A stretch of 20,182 bases of DNA from NAK82 sp036172345 (GTDB lineage Bacteria > Chloroflexota > Anaerolineae > 4572-78 > NAK82): assembly GCA_036172345.1 (NCBI GenBank), contig JASFBB010000278.1:1-20182 (forward strand), read 5' to 3'. The notes beneath the pieces are model-generated. The model was not told the DNA's origin and did no database searches. It saw only the letters and a program-made list of their open reading frames with translations. The translations under genes were made by a program, and so were the position numbers. Positions 1 to 7,417 of the stretch are shown one piece after another (position 1 is the stretch's first letter; every line of letters starts with the position of its first letter).

Positions 1-547
1 CCACAGCGTTGACAGTAATACCGCGTGACCCCACCTCTTTGGCGAGCGATTTGGTGAAGCCAATAAGCCCCGCTTTGGAGGCTGCGTAATTGGTCTGACC
101 TGCCTGGCCTGCCAGGCCTACTACTGAGGAAATATTCACAATACGCCCGTAGCGTTTGCGCACCATGTGCTTAACTGCAGCACGGGAGCAGAGGAAAGCG
201 CTGGTCAAATTCACATCAATCACTTTCCTCCAGTCCTCATCTTTCATCTTGATGATCAGCATGTCACGTGTGATCCCTGCATTGTTGACCAGAATGTGCA
301 GATCGCCCAGCTGCTCGATAGTCTGGTTCACAGCATGTTGTACCGCGTCTGGGTCTGACACATCTGCCTGAATGGCCAATGCTTGGCGCCCCAGGTTGCG
401 TAACATATTAGCGGTCTCACGTGCATTATCGCCGTTGAGGTCCACGACAGCCACGTTTGCTCCCTCTTGCGCCAGCCGTAATGCAATGGCCCGTCCGATG
501 CCCCGTCCGGCACCGGTGATCAAAGCAACTTTTCCGTCAAATCGCAC
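1..547 (-). CDS. fabG: 3-oxoacyl-ACP reductase FabG, C-terminus cut by window edge
   Basis: NADPH-dependent short-chain dehydrogenase that reduces 3-oxoacyl-ACP in the type II fatty acid elongation cycle. About 182 residues are visible, translated by hand. The Rossmann motif TGAGRGIG is at residues 11-18, NNAG at 88-91, the active-site Asn in DVNLTS at 113, the catalytic Ser at 141 (NISS), and YAASK with Tyr154 and Lys158. The full catalytic set is therefore present. The C-terminal ~65 residues, including the usual tetramer contacts, lie outside the window. The start is GTG at 547, preceded by a strong AAGGAGGG Shine-Dalgarno (558-563 plus flank). It lies 96 bases downstream of fabD and is probably the last visible gene of the yceD-rpmF-fabD-fabG operon. 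Other short-chain dehydrogenases share these motifs, but the fabD neighbour makes FabG the safest call. Confidence 0.93.
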   Translation of the reverse strand, partial: MRFDGKVALITGAGRGIGRAIALRLAQEGANVAVVDLNGDNARETANMLRNLGRQALAIQADVSDPDAVQHAVNQTIEQLGDLHILVNNAGITRDMLIIKMKDEDWRKVIDVNLTSAFLCSRAAVKHMVRKRYGRIVNISSVVGLAGQAGQTNYAASKAGLIGFTKSLAKEVGSRGITVNAV

Positions 548-643
548 TGTTGTTTTTCCCTCCTTTCTTTGTCACTTGGACAGAAGAAGGTAATTAGAGA
601 TAGAGAAGAGGGCCTCGAGTCGGCATAGGCGAATACGCGCTTT

Positions 644-1579
644 TCAGACCAGCGCCTGGATGGCAGCCAGTGTACCACAGGCTGTGGCCTTCATCGCAGG
701 CTGAATACGAGAGATCAGGCCTGTCAAAACGTCTTTTGGGCCGATCTCGATACAGTGCCCCACTCCATGAGCTGCCATATAGAGGATCGACTCCACCCAA
801 CGCACAGAAGATGTGAGCTGACGCACCATTTCCTCGCGGATTTCCTCAACGCTTGTCAGAGGGCGCGCCGTTACATTACCTACGACCGTTATCTGCGATC
901 TCTGGAGCGGTGTATCCCATACTGCCTGGCGGAACTCGTCCGTGATACTGGCCATCAAAGGTGAGTGGGAAGCGATGCTGACAGCAAGGCGTATCACCCG
1001 ACGCGCACCGGCTGCTTCGGCCAGCTGGATGGCACGCTCAAGCGCCTCATTGTGGCCCGAAATCACCACCTGACCTGGAGCGTTGTAATTGGCGATCTGG
1101 ACGATGCGACCTGTTTCAGCGCTGGCCTGTTGACAAATCTCCTCCACTGCTTGATCGTCTAGCTTCAACACAGCTGCCATACCACCTGGATCGCGTTCGC
1201 CGGCTAGCTTCATCAGTCGTCCGCGCTCGCGCACCAGACGCAACCCATCGGTGAAGCTGAGCGCACCGCTCGCCACCAAAGCGCTGTACTCGCCGAGGCT
1301 GTGTCCGGCTAGGAAGACGGGTTGGACAGCGAAGCCGGCACTCTGCAGCGCGCGCAAGATGGCGATGCTGGTGGTGAAGATGGCAGGCTGGGTATTGTAG
1401 GTGTCTTGCAAGATCTCGTTGGGACCCTCAAAGCACAGCTGCGAGAGGGAAAAGCCCAATACCTCATCCGCTTCGGCGAAGGTCTCGCGCGCTGCTGGGT
1501 AGGCCTGGGCGATATCTCGGCCCATACCCACCACTTGGGAACCTTGCCCAGGAAACACCAGCGCTATTTTGTCAGCCAC
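644..1579 (-). CDS. fabD: Malonyl-CoA:ACP transacylase FabD
   Basis: Transfers malonyl groups from CoA to acyl carrier protein, making the extender unit for fatty acid synthesis. At 311 residues it is the normal family length. It opens with FPGQGSQ (residues 9-15, oxyanion region), carries the nucleophile elbow GHSLGE at 92-97 with Ser94, an Arg near 119 (RERG) expected to bind the malonyl carboxylate, and the catalytic His205 in ASHSPLM. The start is GTG at 1579 with a modest GAGAG upstream. It lies 79 bases after rpmF and 96 bases before fabG. No plsX, fabH or acpP is visible between rpmF and fabD, although those genes often sit there in other bacteria. Confidence 0.96.
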   Translation of the reverse strand: MADKIALVFPGQGSQVVGMGRDIAQAYPAARETFAEADEVLGFSLSQLCFEGPNEILQDTYNTQPAIFTTSIAILRALQSAGFAVQPVFLAGHSLGEYSALVASGALSFTDGLRLVRERGRLMKLAGERDPGGMAAVLKLDDQAVEEICQQASAETGRIVQIANYNAPGQVVISGHNEALERAIQLAEAAGARRVIRLAVSIASHSPLMASITDEFRQAVWDTPLQRSQITVVGNVTARPLTSVEEIREEMVRQLTSSVRWVESILYMAAHGVGHCIEIGPKDVLTGLISRIQPAMKATACGTLAAIQALV

Positions 1580-1658
1580 TTGCCCGCTCTCTCGGAAACT
1601 AGGTAGAGAAGGAAAAGGCTGAGGTTGGAACTATCCATATCAATCCCTGTTATCAGCC

Positions 1659-1856
1659 TCAGTCCGCTTTTTTCTCTTTCTTCTGGATCACTTCCACACC
1701 GTGGTAGGTCCCACAGTTGGGGCACACGTGATAGGCAAGTTTCATGGTGTGGCATTGCGGACACGCTATGATGTTATTGACCTTTAGGCGCAAGTAATGT
1801 GCCCTTCGGCGGTCGCGCCGCAATGGTGACACTTTTCGCTTCGGTAAAGCACCCAC
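1659..1856 (-). CDS. rpmF: Large-subunit ribosomal protein L32
   Basis: A small basic protein of the 50S subunit. The N-terminus GALPKRKVS is typical of L32. A zinc ribbon is formed by CPQC (residues 32-35) and CPNC (45-48), so this is the zinc-binding form. I chose GTG at 1856, giving 65 residues, because AGGAG at 1866-1870 sits nine bases upstream. A TTG six bases earlier (1862) would leave only three bases after the ribosome binding site. It follows the DUF177 gene by 15 bases, the common bacterial yceD-rpmF pairing. The C-terminal lysine-rich tail (KKEKK) is unremarkable for the family. Confidence 0.95.
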   Translation of the reverse strand: MGALPKRKVSPLRRDRRRAHYLRLKVNNIIACPQCHTMKLAYHVCPNCGTYHGVEVIQKKEKKAD

Positions 1857-1865
1857 GTGCAATGA

Positions 1866-1870
1866 CTCCT
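1866..1870 (-). promoter_or_regulatory. Ribosome binding site that fixes the rpmF start
   Basis: AGGAG on the minus strand lies just after the yceD stop codon (1872-1874). Its nine-base spacing to GTG 1856 supports that start over the upstream in-frame TTG at 1862. Confidence 0.7.
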
Positions 1871-1871
1871 T

Positions 1872-2441
1872 TTACTCTCCCAGATTATGATGTTTTCTCA
1901 AGAGCGCTATCCAACGCGCATCGATTTCCTCAGCGCGGCAGGTACACTCTTCCAGGTTACGGTTCTGACCGCAATAGGGGCACAGACCCTTGCAGTCAGA
2001 GCGACAAACGGGCGAGGTCGGCAAGCTGAGCCAGATGTCCTGGCGCACCACTTCCGTCAGGTCGAGAATGTGATGTTCATCTATGAGTGTGGCTGCATCC
2101 TGGTCAGGTGGCAGGGGCACCTTGATCCCAGTGACAATGTCAATGGTGGGGATGAATTCTTCTTCCAGCTCGAATTCTATTGGCAGGCGGAACTCGCTCA
2201 GGCAGCGCACACATGTGAGTTCCACCGTGGTTGAGAACGTGCCGCTCGCCAGCACACCAGTGCCGATGCGCAGGAAATGCACATGACCGCGCAGCGGTGC
2301 CAGGAGGACGAGGTGTTCATCCAATTCTGGGAATGGGATGTCAATCTCGTAGCTACGACTGGCGCCCGTCGCCTGCTTGAGCAACTGGGCAACGTTAAAT
2401 TGCAAAGCGCTTAAAGATCTAGGCAGAGCTTCTTGAGACAT
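1872..2441 (-). CDS. yceD: DUF177 (YceD-family) protein
   Basis: A YceD/DUF177-family protein. These are linked to 23S rRNA or 50S metabolism in bacteria and plants and are nearly always found beside rpmF, as here. The 189-residue product has one Cys pair in the middle (C77, C80 in LTCVRC). It also has a dense Cys-rich C-terminus (C146, C150, C154, C157, C166, C168) that looks like a metal-binding site. That pattern is familiar from the Chloroflexota and actinobacterial branch and absent from short YceD forms. I chose ATG 2441 over an ATG 36 bases upstream because a perfect sigma-70 promoter (2449-2477) would start transcription at about 2441-2442. The mRNA is therefore probably leaderless, and the upstream start would fall outside it. 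Confidence 0.85.
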   Translation of the reverse strand: MSQEALPRSLSALQFNVAQLLKQATGASRSYEIDIPFPELDEHLVLLAPLRGHVHFLRIGTGVLASGTFSTTVELTCVRCLSEFRLPIEFELEEEFIPTIDIVTGIKVPLPPDQDAATLIDEHHILDLTEVVRQDIWLSLPTSPVCRSDCKGLCPYCGQNRNLEECTCRAEEIDARWIALLRKHHNLGE

Positions 2442-2448
2442 ACAGTAC

Positions 2449-2477
2449 ATTATAGGCCCTAGGGTTCGGGCTGTCAA
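2449..2477 (-). promoter_or_regulatory. Perfect consensus sigma-70 promoter for the yceD-rpmF-fab operon
   Basis: On the minus strand, TTGACA (2472-2477) and TATAAT (2449-2454) are separated by exactly 17 bases. Both hexamers are full consensus. Only seven bases separate the -10 box from ATG 2441, so the predicted +1 coincides with the start codon. Confidence 0.85.
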
Positions 2478-2490
2478 AAAGGCGAATAGG

Positions 2491-2580
2491 AGGGTGTTGA
2501 AAAAACGGCTAAGTTAGCCTCTTTATCGCCCTATTTTCTTGCTAAAATCTGGGCAACCAGGGTGCTCTTTCAACTCCACT
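2491..2580. repeat. Small element with imperfect terminal inverted repeats (MITE-like, tentative)
   Basis: The left end (2493-2506) and the reverse complement of the right end (2564-2577) share the pattern GG-GTTGAAA-A-C, separated by about 60 bases of AT-richer non-coding sequence. The GTGTTGAAAAA-type end resembles termini of some IS families, but there is no transposase and no clear target-site duplication. It could be a decayed miniature element or chance. Confidence 0.25.
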
Positions 2581-2689
2581 TCGTATAGGGGAACGGGGAA
2601 GTTTTCCCATCGCTCGGTCTCATAGCATCGTGGATCGAATAGAAGCAAGAAGTCGGGCACCACTTTTGAGTTGATTTAAAGTTCCGGAT

Positions 2690-2718
2690 TTGCCACCCTC
2701 TTGGAAAGGGTGTATAAA
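2690..2718 (+). promoter_or_regulatory. Sigma-70 promoter of the glycosyltransferase
   Basis: TTGCCA (2690-2695) and TATAAA (2713-2718), each one base off consensus, have a 17-base spacer. Predicted transcription start is near 2725, which leaves a leader of about 120 bases before ATG 2847. Confidence 0.65.
2694..2712 (+). promoter_or_regulatory. Dyad inside the glycosyltransferase promoter spacer (candidate operator)
   Basis: CACCCT (2694-2699) and AGGGTG (2707-2712) form a perfect six-base inverted repeat with a seven-base centre. It overlaps the end of the -35 box and fills the spacer up to the -10 box, a typical place for a repressor or MerR-type activator. No such regulator gene is adjacent. 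Confidence 0.35.
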
Positions 2719-2748
2719 TGGTTTTACTTGTGCATAGGCGGCACTGCA

Positions 2749-2795
2749 GCGCCGACGTCAGCGGGATCTTAAAATTTGAAGCTGAACGTCGGCGT
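2749..2795 (+). promoter_or_regulatory. Strong hairpin in the glycosyltransferase mRNA leader
   Basis: The left arm at 2750-2762 (CGCCGACGTCAGC) pairs with the right arm at 2781-2794 (GCTGAACGTCGGCG). This gives a 13-bp GC-rich stem with one bulged A and an 18-base AT-rich loop, plus a possible closing G-U pair. No T-run follows, so it is not a classical terminator. An upstream GGCG (2737-2740) could compete for the CGCC of the left arm, which would allow two alternative folds. It does not match the c-di-GMP riboswitch cores I can recall. Confidence 0.55.
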
Positions 2796-2846
2796 AGTTG
2801 TGTCATTTTCAATTATCCTTGCGGAAATGAAGTCCGAGTTTCACCG

Positions 2847-4322
2847 ATGCCTGTCATCGAACTGCTATATGCCATTTGCGTGACGTTGTTAGGCGCTTAC
2901 GGGTTAAACAGCTTGTTGTTAACCTGGATATATCTGCGCCGACGAGATCGCGTTCCACCTTTGCCCCTGCCACCAGCGGAATGGCCTCATGTGACCGTGC
3001 AGCTCCCCATTTACAACGAGATGCATATGGTAGAACGTCTGCTGAGTGCAGTGGCAGCGCTGGATTATCCGCGAGATAAATTGCACATCCAAGTGTTGGA
3101 CGATTCCATCGACGCCACGCGCCAGGTCGTGGCAAGCGTTGTGGGACGCTTGCAGCAGCAGGGACTGGACATTGCCCATGTGACCCGCGTACAACGTACG
3201 GGTTTTAAGGCAGGAGCATTATCCTTTGGCCTGACGCAGAGCGACAGCGAGCTCATCGCCATCTTTGATGCCGACTTTCTGCCCCCTCCAGATTTCTTGC
3301 AGCGCACAGTGCCCTATTTCTCCGACGCGCGTGTGGGATGCGTCCAGGCTCGTTGGGGGCATGTCAACCGCGAGTATTCGATATTGACCGAATTACAGGC
3401 ATTGGGGATAGATGGTCACTTTGTCGTTGAACAATGTGCACGCAATCAAGGGGGTTATTTCATCAACTTCAACGGCACAGCAGGTATCTGGCGACGTGCC
3501 TGTATCGAGGATGCAGGTGGCTGGCAGGGGGATACTCTCACCGAAGACCTAGACCTGAGCTATCGGGCGCAGCTGCGCGGTTGGCGCATGGTATATGTCC
3601 CCTGGGTGATCGTCCCAGCCGAATTGCCGGCACAGATCAGCGCCCTGAAACGGCAACAGGCACGCTGGGCTCAAGGAAGCATCCAGACTGCGATCAAGCT
3701 GGTCGGCCCGCTATTGAGTTCAACCCAGCCATGGCGCATCAAGCTGGAAGGGATATTGCACTTGACCGGCTATCTCGTGCATCCCCTTATGTTGGCCGTT
3801 ATCTTTCTGACTTTCCCAATGAGCTTCTCGCGCAGCTGGGTGGTAATGGGGGCGCCGTGGCTGATGATCGCCGCGGTGGGTCCACCCTTGATGTATACCG
3901 TGGCTCAGATCTCGGATGGGGGGAACTGGGGTTATCGGTTACGCTTATTACCTATGCTGGTCATTCTGGGCACAGGGATGTGCTTGAACAACACGCTGGC
4001 TGTCTTGCGTGCGGTGTTGGGAGTACACACCACCTTCCAACGCACTCCCAAGTTTGACCTGCGTCGCACCGGTGATACCTGGATGAGCAGCATCTACGCA
4101 CTCAGGCGTGATGCGTTAGTATGGGGGGAGCTAGTGCTTGCTCTCCTGGCGTTGAGCGCTATTTTCTTGCCGAACACGCGCTGGACATTCATCCCCTGGC
4201 TGTTGCTCTATGCGGGAGGGTTTGGCTACGTTGGGGGCCTCAGTCTCTATCAGGCGTACCAGTTACACCGCTGGGCGACGCTGACATCGCGCGGTGCCGC
4301 GGAGGCGGGAGTCGTTCGGTGA
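2847..4322 (+). CDS. Membrane family-2 glycosyltransferase, cellulose/mannan synthase-like
   Basis: Predicted processive GT2 enzyme that polymerises a beta-linked polysaccharide from a nucleotide sugar at the inner membrane. In 491 residues it shows an N-terminal membrane helix (about 5-29) and VQLPIYNE (51-58). The nucleotide-binding aspartates are DD at 85-86, the metal-binding DAD is at 141-143, the catalytic base is in TED (232-234), and the acceptor motif QxxRW is at 270-274. Several membrane helices follow between about 300 and 470. No PilZ domain is visible, so direct c-di-GMP control is not evident. The chosen ATG 2847 has no strong ribosome binding site, but the helix right after it fits the family start. 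The gene stands alone, convergent with sdhB. The sugar specificity cannot be read from the sequence; cellulose, glucomannan or another glucan are all possible. Confidence 0.88.
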   Translation: MPVIELLYAICVTLLGAYGLNSLLLTWIYLRRRDRVPPLPLPPAEWPHVTVQLPIYNEMHMVERLLSAVAALDYPRDKLHIQVLDDSIDATRQVVASVVGRLQQQGLDIAHVTRVQRTGFKAGALSFGLTQSDSELIAIFDADFLPPPDFLQRTVPYFSDARVGCVQARWGHVNREYSILTELQALGIDGHFVVEQCARNQGGYFINFNGTAGIWRRACIEDAGGWQGDTLTEDLDLSYRAQLRGWRMVYVPWVIVPAELPAQISALKRQQARWAQGSIQTAIKLVGPLLSSTQPWRIKLEGILHLTGYLVHPLMLAVIFLTFPMSFSRSWVVMGAPWLMIAAVGPPLMYTVAQISDGGNWGYRLRLLPMLVILGTGMCLNNTLAVLRAVLGVHTTFQRTPKFDLRRTGDTWMSSIYALRRDALVWGELVLALLALSAIFLPNTRWTFIPWLLLYAGGFGYVGGLSLYQAYQLHRWATLTSRGAAEAGVVR

Positions 4323-4372
4323 TGGCGATGGGCAAGTGATCAGGTTGCCATTTCGATCTAGCTGGTCGGAAC

Positions 4373-5071
4373 TTATCTGCGGCGCCTGAGTATTTCGCGC
4401 TTTATCTCGGCGATTGCCTGCGTTACTTGGATCTCGCGTGGACATGCTTCTGTGCAATTGTAAATGCCGCGGCAGCGCCATACCCCGGAGGGAGAGTCCA
4501 AGATCTGCAATCGTTCCTCAGCAGCCTGATCGCGGCTGTCAAAAATGAAGCGATGGGCCTGCACAATTGCAGCCGGGCCGATGTAGTCCGGTCGTGCCCA
4601 GAAGGCGGGGCACGAAGTGGTGCAAGCAGCACATAGGATACACTTAGTGGTATCGTCAAAGCGCTCACGCTGAGCAATGCTTTGCAGCCGCTCGTCTGCC
4701 GGGGGAGGATCATTGTTAACCAGATAGGGCATAATGGAACGGTAATGTTCCATGAAAGGCTCCATATCCACTACCAGATCCTTGATCACTGGCAACCCTA
4801 GCAACGGTTCGATTGTAATGTGGTTTCCCAGCTCCTTGATAAGCGTCTTACATGCCAGGCGGTTGCGCCCATTGATGCGCATCGCATCGGAGCCACAGAT
4901 GCCGTGCGCGCATGAGCGCCGATAGGTCAACGAGCCGTCCTGATACCACTTGACCTGGTTCAGGGCATCTAACACACGGTCGGTGGGTTCGCAATCCACC
5001 TCATAGTAACCCCACCATGGGGAGCGATCCTTCTCCGGATTGAAACGTCGAATCTTGAGCCTGACCTTCAT
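4373..5071 (-). CDS. sdhB: Succinate dehydrogenase iron-sulfur subunit
   Basis: Carries electrons from the flavoprotein to quinone through three Fe-S clusters. In 232 residues the [2Fe-2S] ligands are C54, C59, D62 and C74, with Asp in the third position as in E. coli SdhB. The [4Fe-4S] cluster is expected at C144, C147, C150 and C210. The [3Fe-4S] cluster is expected at C154, C200 and C206. The order and spacing are those of true SdhB/FrdB. I chose ATG 5071 because MKVRLKIRRF is the normal family beginning. A GTG at 5092 would add seven residues. Neither has a strong ribosome binding site. It is the last gene of sdhCDAB, 59 bases after sdhA, and ends convergently with the glycosyltransferase. 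Confidence 0.95.
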   Translation of the reverse strand: MKVRLKIRRFNPEKDRSPWWGYYEVDCEPTDRVLDALNQVKWYQDGSLTYRRSCAHGICGSDAMRINGRNRLACKTLIKELGNHITIEPLLGLPVIKDLVVDMEPFMEHYRSIMPYLVNNDPPPADERLQSIAQRERFDDTTKCILCAACTTSCPAFWARPDYIGPAAIVQAHRFIFDSRDQAAEERLQILDSPSGVWRCRGIYNCTEACPREIQVTQAIAEIKREILRRRR

Positions 5072-5130
5072 ATGCTCTGGATATCTTCTCACTGAGTCGC
5101 CGAATCATAAAGTGCCCGGACAATGATAGA

Positions 5131-6942
5131 TCAGTACACACGCTCTTGCGGTGGGTAATCCAGAATGGTGACCGGCTTATATCGCAGCTGGATGCCCTGC
5201 TCGGTGCGAAACGCTAAGCTATGTTTGAGCCAGTTTGCATCATCGCGCTGAGGATAATCTTCGCGCGCGTGACATCCTCGGCTCTCTGTGCGCGCCAGTG
5301 CGGCAGCCGCGGTTACTTCGGCTAGGTCTAACAGACAACCGAGCTCCCATGCTTCCAGCAGCTCTGTGTTAAAGCACATGCTTTTGTCGTGGACTCCTGC
5401 GTGTTTATAGCGCTGTTGCAGCTCGCGCAGTGTATGGATTGCCTTTTCGATACCTGTTGCTTCCCGGAAGACACCTACATAGTCCATCATCACACGCTGC
5501 ATCTCGGCACGGATGTCGGCGATGCGTTCGCGGTCGGGAGGTCGAGCACGCAATCCCTCCAGCATTGTCCGAGCCGCTTCTTCTGGGTACTTAGGCAACG
5601 GCACGAAACCATTCTCGTGGCAGTAGCGCATAGCATCCAGGCCGCTGCGCCGGCCAAAGACCAGGATGTCCACAAGGGAATTGGTGCCCAGACGATTGGC
5701 GCCGTGCACTGAGACACAAGCGACCTCACCGGCTGCATAGAGTCCGGGCAAGACAGTGTTATGCTCATCTACCACCACGCGGCCACAGAGATCGGTGGGA
5801 ATGCCACCCATCGCATAATGGGCAGTGGGCTGAACGGGGATGGGCTGGGTAAGCGGATCTATGCCCAAGTAGGTACGCACAAAGTCGCTGATGTCGGGCA
5901 GGCGCACCTGGATATCGGCTGCTGTGATGCGACGCAGTGTGCCATCGGGGTTCTTCTTGCCATCTAGATCAAAGTAATAATTGATGGCCTCAGGACGAAT
6001 GTCCAGGTACACATAGTCCTTGCCATCCACACCACGCCCTTCGCGAATTTCAAGGTAGATGGCGCGTGAGATGACATCACGCGAAGCTAAATCCTTCAGA
6101 GTGGGGGCGTATCTCGCCATAAATCGCTCACCGCGCCCGTTAATCAGCACACCGCCCTCACCACGCGCTCCCTCTGTAATGAGAATGCCCATTTTATAGA
6201 TACCTGTGGGATGGAACTGGAAGAATTCCATATCTTCGAGGGGGATGCCGTGGCGCAGGACAATCGCAGCCCCATCACCGGTGAAGCTGTGCGCATTGCT
6301 AGTGATTTGCCACACCCTTCCCCATCCGCCAGTGGCGAAGATCACCGCTCGCGCATGGAAGGTGTGCAGTTGGCCGGTTGCCATTTCGAGTGCCACTACA
6401 CCGCTGGCGACCCCTTCGCTGAGGAGCACATCCAGCACCTGAAATTCGTCAAAAAAGGCAACCCGGTGCCTGAGACACTGCTGATAGAGGGTCTGGAGGA
6501 TCATGTGCCCGGTGCGATCGGCCGCATGACAGGCACGGCGCACCGGTTGCTTGGTCACATTGTTGGTGTGCCCGCCAAAAGGTCTCTGAGCAATGCGACC
6601 CGAGGGTGTGCGATCAAATGGCAAGCCCATATGTTCCAGCTCGTAGACCAACTCCACTGCTTCATAACATAGGACACGCACAGCATCCTGATCAGCCAGA
6701 TAATCACTTCCCTTGATGGTGTCAAACACATGCCATTCGGGGTGATCTTCCTCATGGTTGCCCAGCGCGGCGCCGATGCCCCCCTGGGCGGTGCCAGTGT
6801 GAGAGCGCACCGGCAACATCTTGGAAAGCACTGCCACCTGCACGTCCCCACTGCGCGCAGCGTACAGGGCGGCTGCCAGTCCAGCCCCCCCTGCCCCTAC
6901 AATCACCACGTCGTATTTGTGTAATACGGCCTCATCTTTCAT
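5131..6942 (-). CDS. sdhA: Succinate dehydrogenase flavoprotein subunit
   Basis: Oxidises succinate to fumarate with covalently bound FAD. The 603 residues begin with the dinucleotide fold VVIVGAGGAGLAAA (12-25). The FAD-linking histidine is H48 in RSHTGTAQGG. Active-site residues line up with the family: H244 in FHPTGIY, R288 in SRD, H375 in HYAMGG, and R417 in GANRLGTNSL. The C-terminal helical domain is complete, with the usual Tyr-rich end (ILDYPPQERVY). A short charged stretch at about 323-338 (DLDGKKNPDG) follows the conserved YLD segment. The start is ATG 6942, 37 bases after sdhD. No strong ribosome binding site is visible, so translation may be coupled to sdhD. Confidence 0.97.
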   Translation of the reverse strand: MKDEAVLHKYDVVIVGAGGAGLAAALYAARSGDVQVAVLSKMLPVRSHTGTAQGGIGAALGNHEEDHPEWHVFDTIKGSDYLADQDAVRVLCYEAVELVYELEHMGLPFDRTPSGRIAQRPFGGHTNNVTKQPVRRACHAADRTGHMILQTLYQQCLRHRVAFFDEFQVLDVLLSEGVASGVVALEMATGQLHTFHARAVIFATGGWGRVWQITSNAHSFTGDGAAIVLRHGIPLEDMEFFQFHPTGIYKMGILITEGARGEGGVLINGRGERFMARYAPTLKDLASRDVISRAIYLEIREGRGVDGKDYVYLDIRPEAINYYFDLDGKKNPDGTLRRITAADIQVRLPDISDFVRTYLGIDPLTQPIPVQPTAHYAMGGIPTDLCGRVVVDEHNTVLPGLYAAGEVACVSVHGANRLGTNSLVDILVFGRRSGLDAMRYCHENGFVPLPKYPEEAARTMLEGLRARPPDRERIADIRAEMQRVMMDYVGVFREATGIEKAIHTLRELQQRYKHAGVHDKSMCFNTELLEAWELGCLLDLAEVTAAAALARTESRGCHAREDYPQRDDANWLKHSLAFRTEQGIQLRYKPVTILDYPPQERVY

Positions 6943-6979
6943 GACAATCGTTGATCACCCATCTCCAACCCGGTCAATC

Positions 6980-7393
6980 TCAGAACCATTCGAAGATGAT
7001 CACTGTGCCGGCGCCGCACACAAACATAAACAGCAACGCGATGAGCCCTTTGACCAGGAGCAGAAGCACCGGAGGGTGGATGTAGTCTTCTGCTACGACG
7101 CGCAGTCCGTTGAAGCCATGCAGAGATGCGACGAAGAGCAAAATGGTGCACCAGACGCGCCAAAAGGCATTCGACCATAAAGGGAAGACATCCGGTACAT
7201 CCGTGTTCTGGACGTGCCAATAAATGGGGAAGAAGGCCCAACGGTATTGGGCCGAAGCATCCATCACACTACGCCCCCACATGTTAGCGTACACAATACC
7301 GGCAGCGCCAGCACACAACATCAGGATAGCGCTCAGGCGCGTGAAGAGCCACAGGTAATATTCAAGTCCGTTGCACTCTCTCGATCTTCGCAT
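6980..7393 (-). CDS. sdhD: Succinate dehydrogenase membrane anchor subunit (SdhD-type)
   Basis: A 137-residue membrane anchor with three helices (about 13-36, 77-100 and 108-135). It carries the SdhD signature H-x3-G-x6-D-Y as H92, G96, D103, Y104 in LHGFNGLRVVAEDY, where H92 is the likely haem ligand. An Arg in the first helix (FTRLS, R19) is in the region that contacts quinone in related enzymes. It lies 24 bases after sdhC and 37 bases before sdhA. The name SdhD rather than SdhC is assigned by gene order and the H/D-Y motif; the two anchors are clearly related to each other. Confidence 0.87.
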   Translation of the reverse strand: MRRSRECNGLEYYLWLFTRLSAILMLCAGAAGIVYANMWGRSVMDASAQYRWAFFPIYWHVQNTDVPDVFPLWSNAFWRVWCTILLFVASLHGFNGLRVVAEDYIHPPVLLLLVKGLIALLFMFVCGAGTVIIFEWF

Positions 7394-7417
7394 GCGCGTT
7401 ATACCCGCTTCTTTTCC

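Larger units (their letters stand above)
2442..2846. other. Divergent regulatory region with no coding gene
   Basis: About 405 bases lie between the yceD start (minus) and the chosen glycosyltransferase start (plus). They contain the minus-strand consensus promoter, the tentative MITE-like repeat, a plus-strand promoter with a dyad in its spacer, and a strong leader hairpin. The glycosyltransferase reading frame stays open upstream to 2718. That ATG overlaps the -10 box, so it cannot be used by a transcript from this promoter. Confidence 0.6.

Noticed and set aside
1617..1662. Inverted repeat CTGAGG/CCTCAG between rpmF and fabD
   Set aside because: Six base pairs around a loop of more than 30 bases, one arm overlapping the rpmF stop; likely chance.
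2718..2846. Upstream extension of the glycosyltransferase to ATG 2718
   Set aside because: That ATG overlaps the predicted -10 box, the added residues are unlike the family, and the region holds a strong RNA hairpin.
2725..2846. c-di-GMP riboswitch before the glycosyltransferase
   Set aside because: The hairpin does not contain the conserved GEMM-type core or tetraloop receptor that I could look for.
3434..4057. 207-codon plus-strand frame inside the glycosyltransferase
   Set aside because: It is a shifted frame of a gene with all GT2 motifs, and its product is basic and has no recognisable domain.
4331..4349. Inverted repeat GGCAA/TTGCC between the glycosyltransferase and sdhB
   Set aside because: Five base pairs with a nine-base loop and no T-run; not sufficient for a terminator call.
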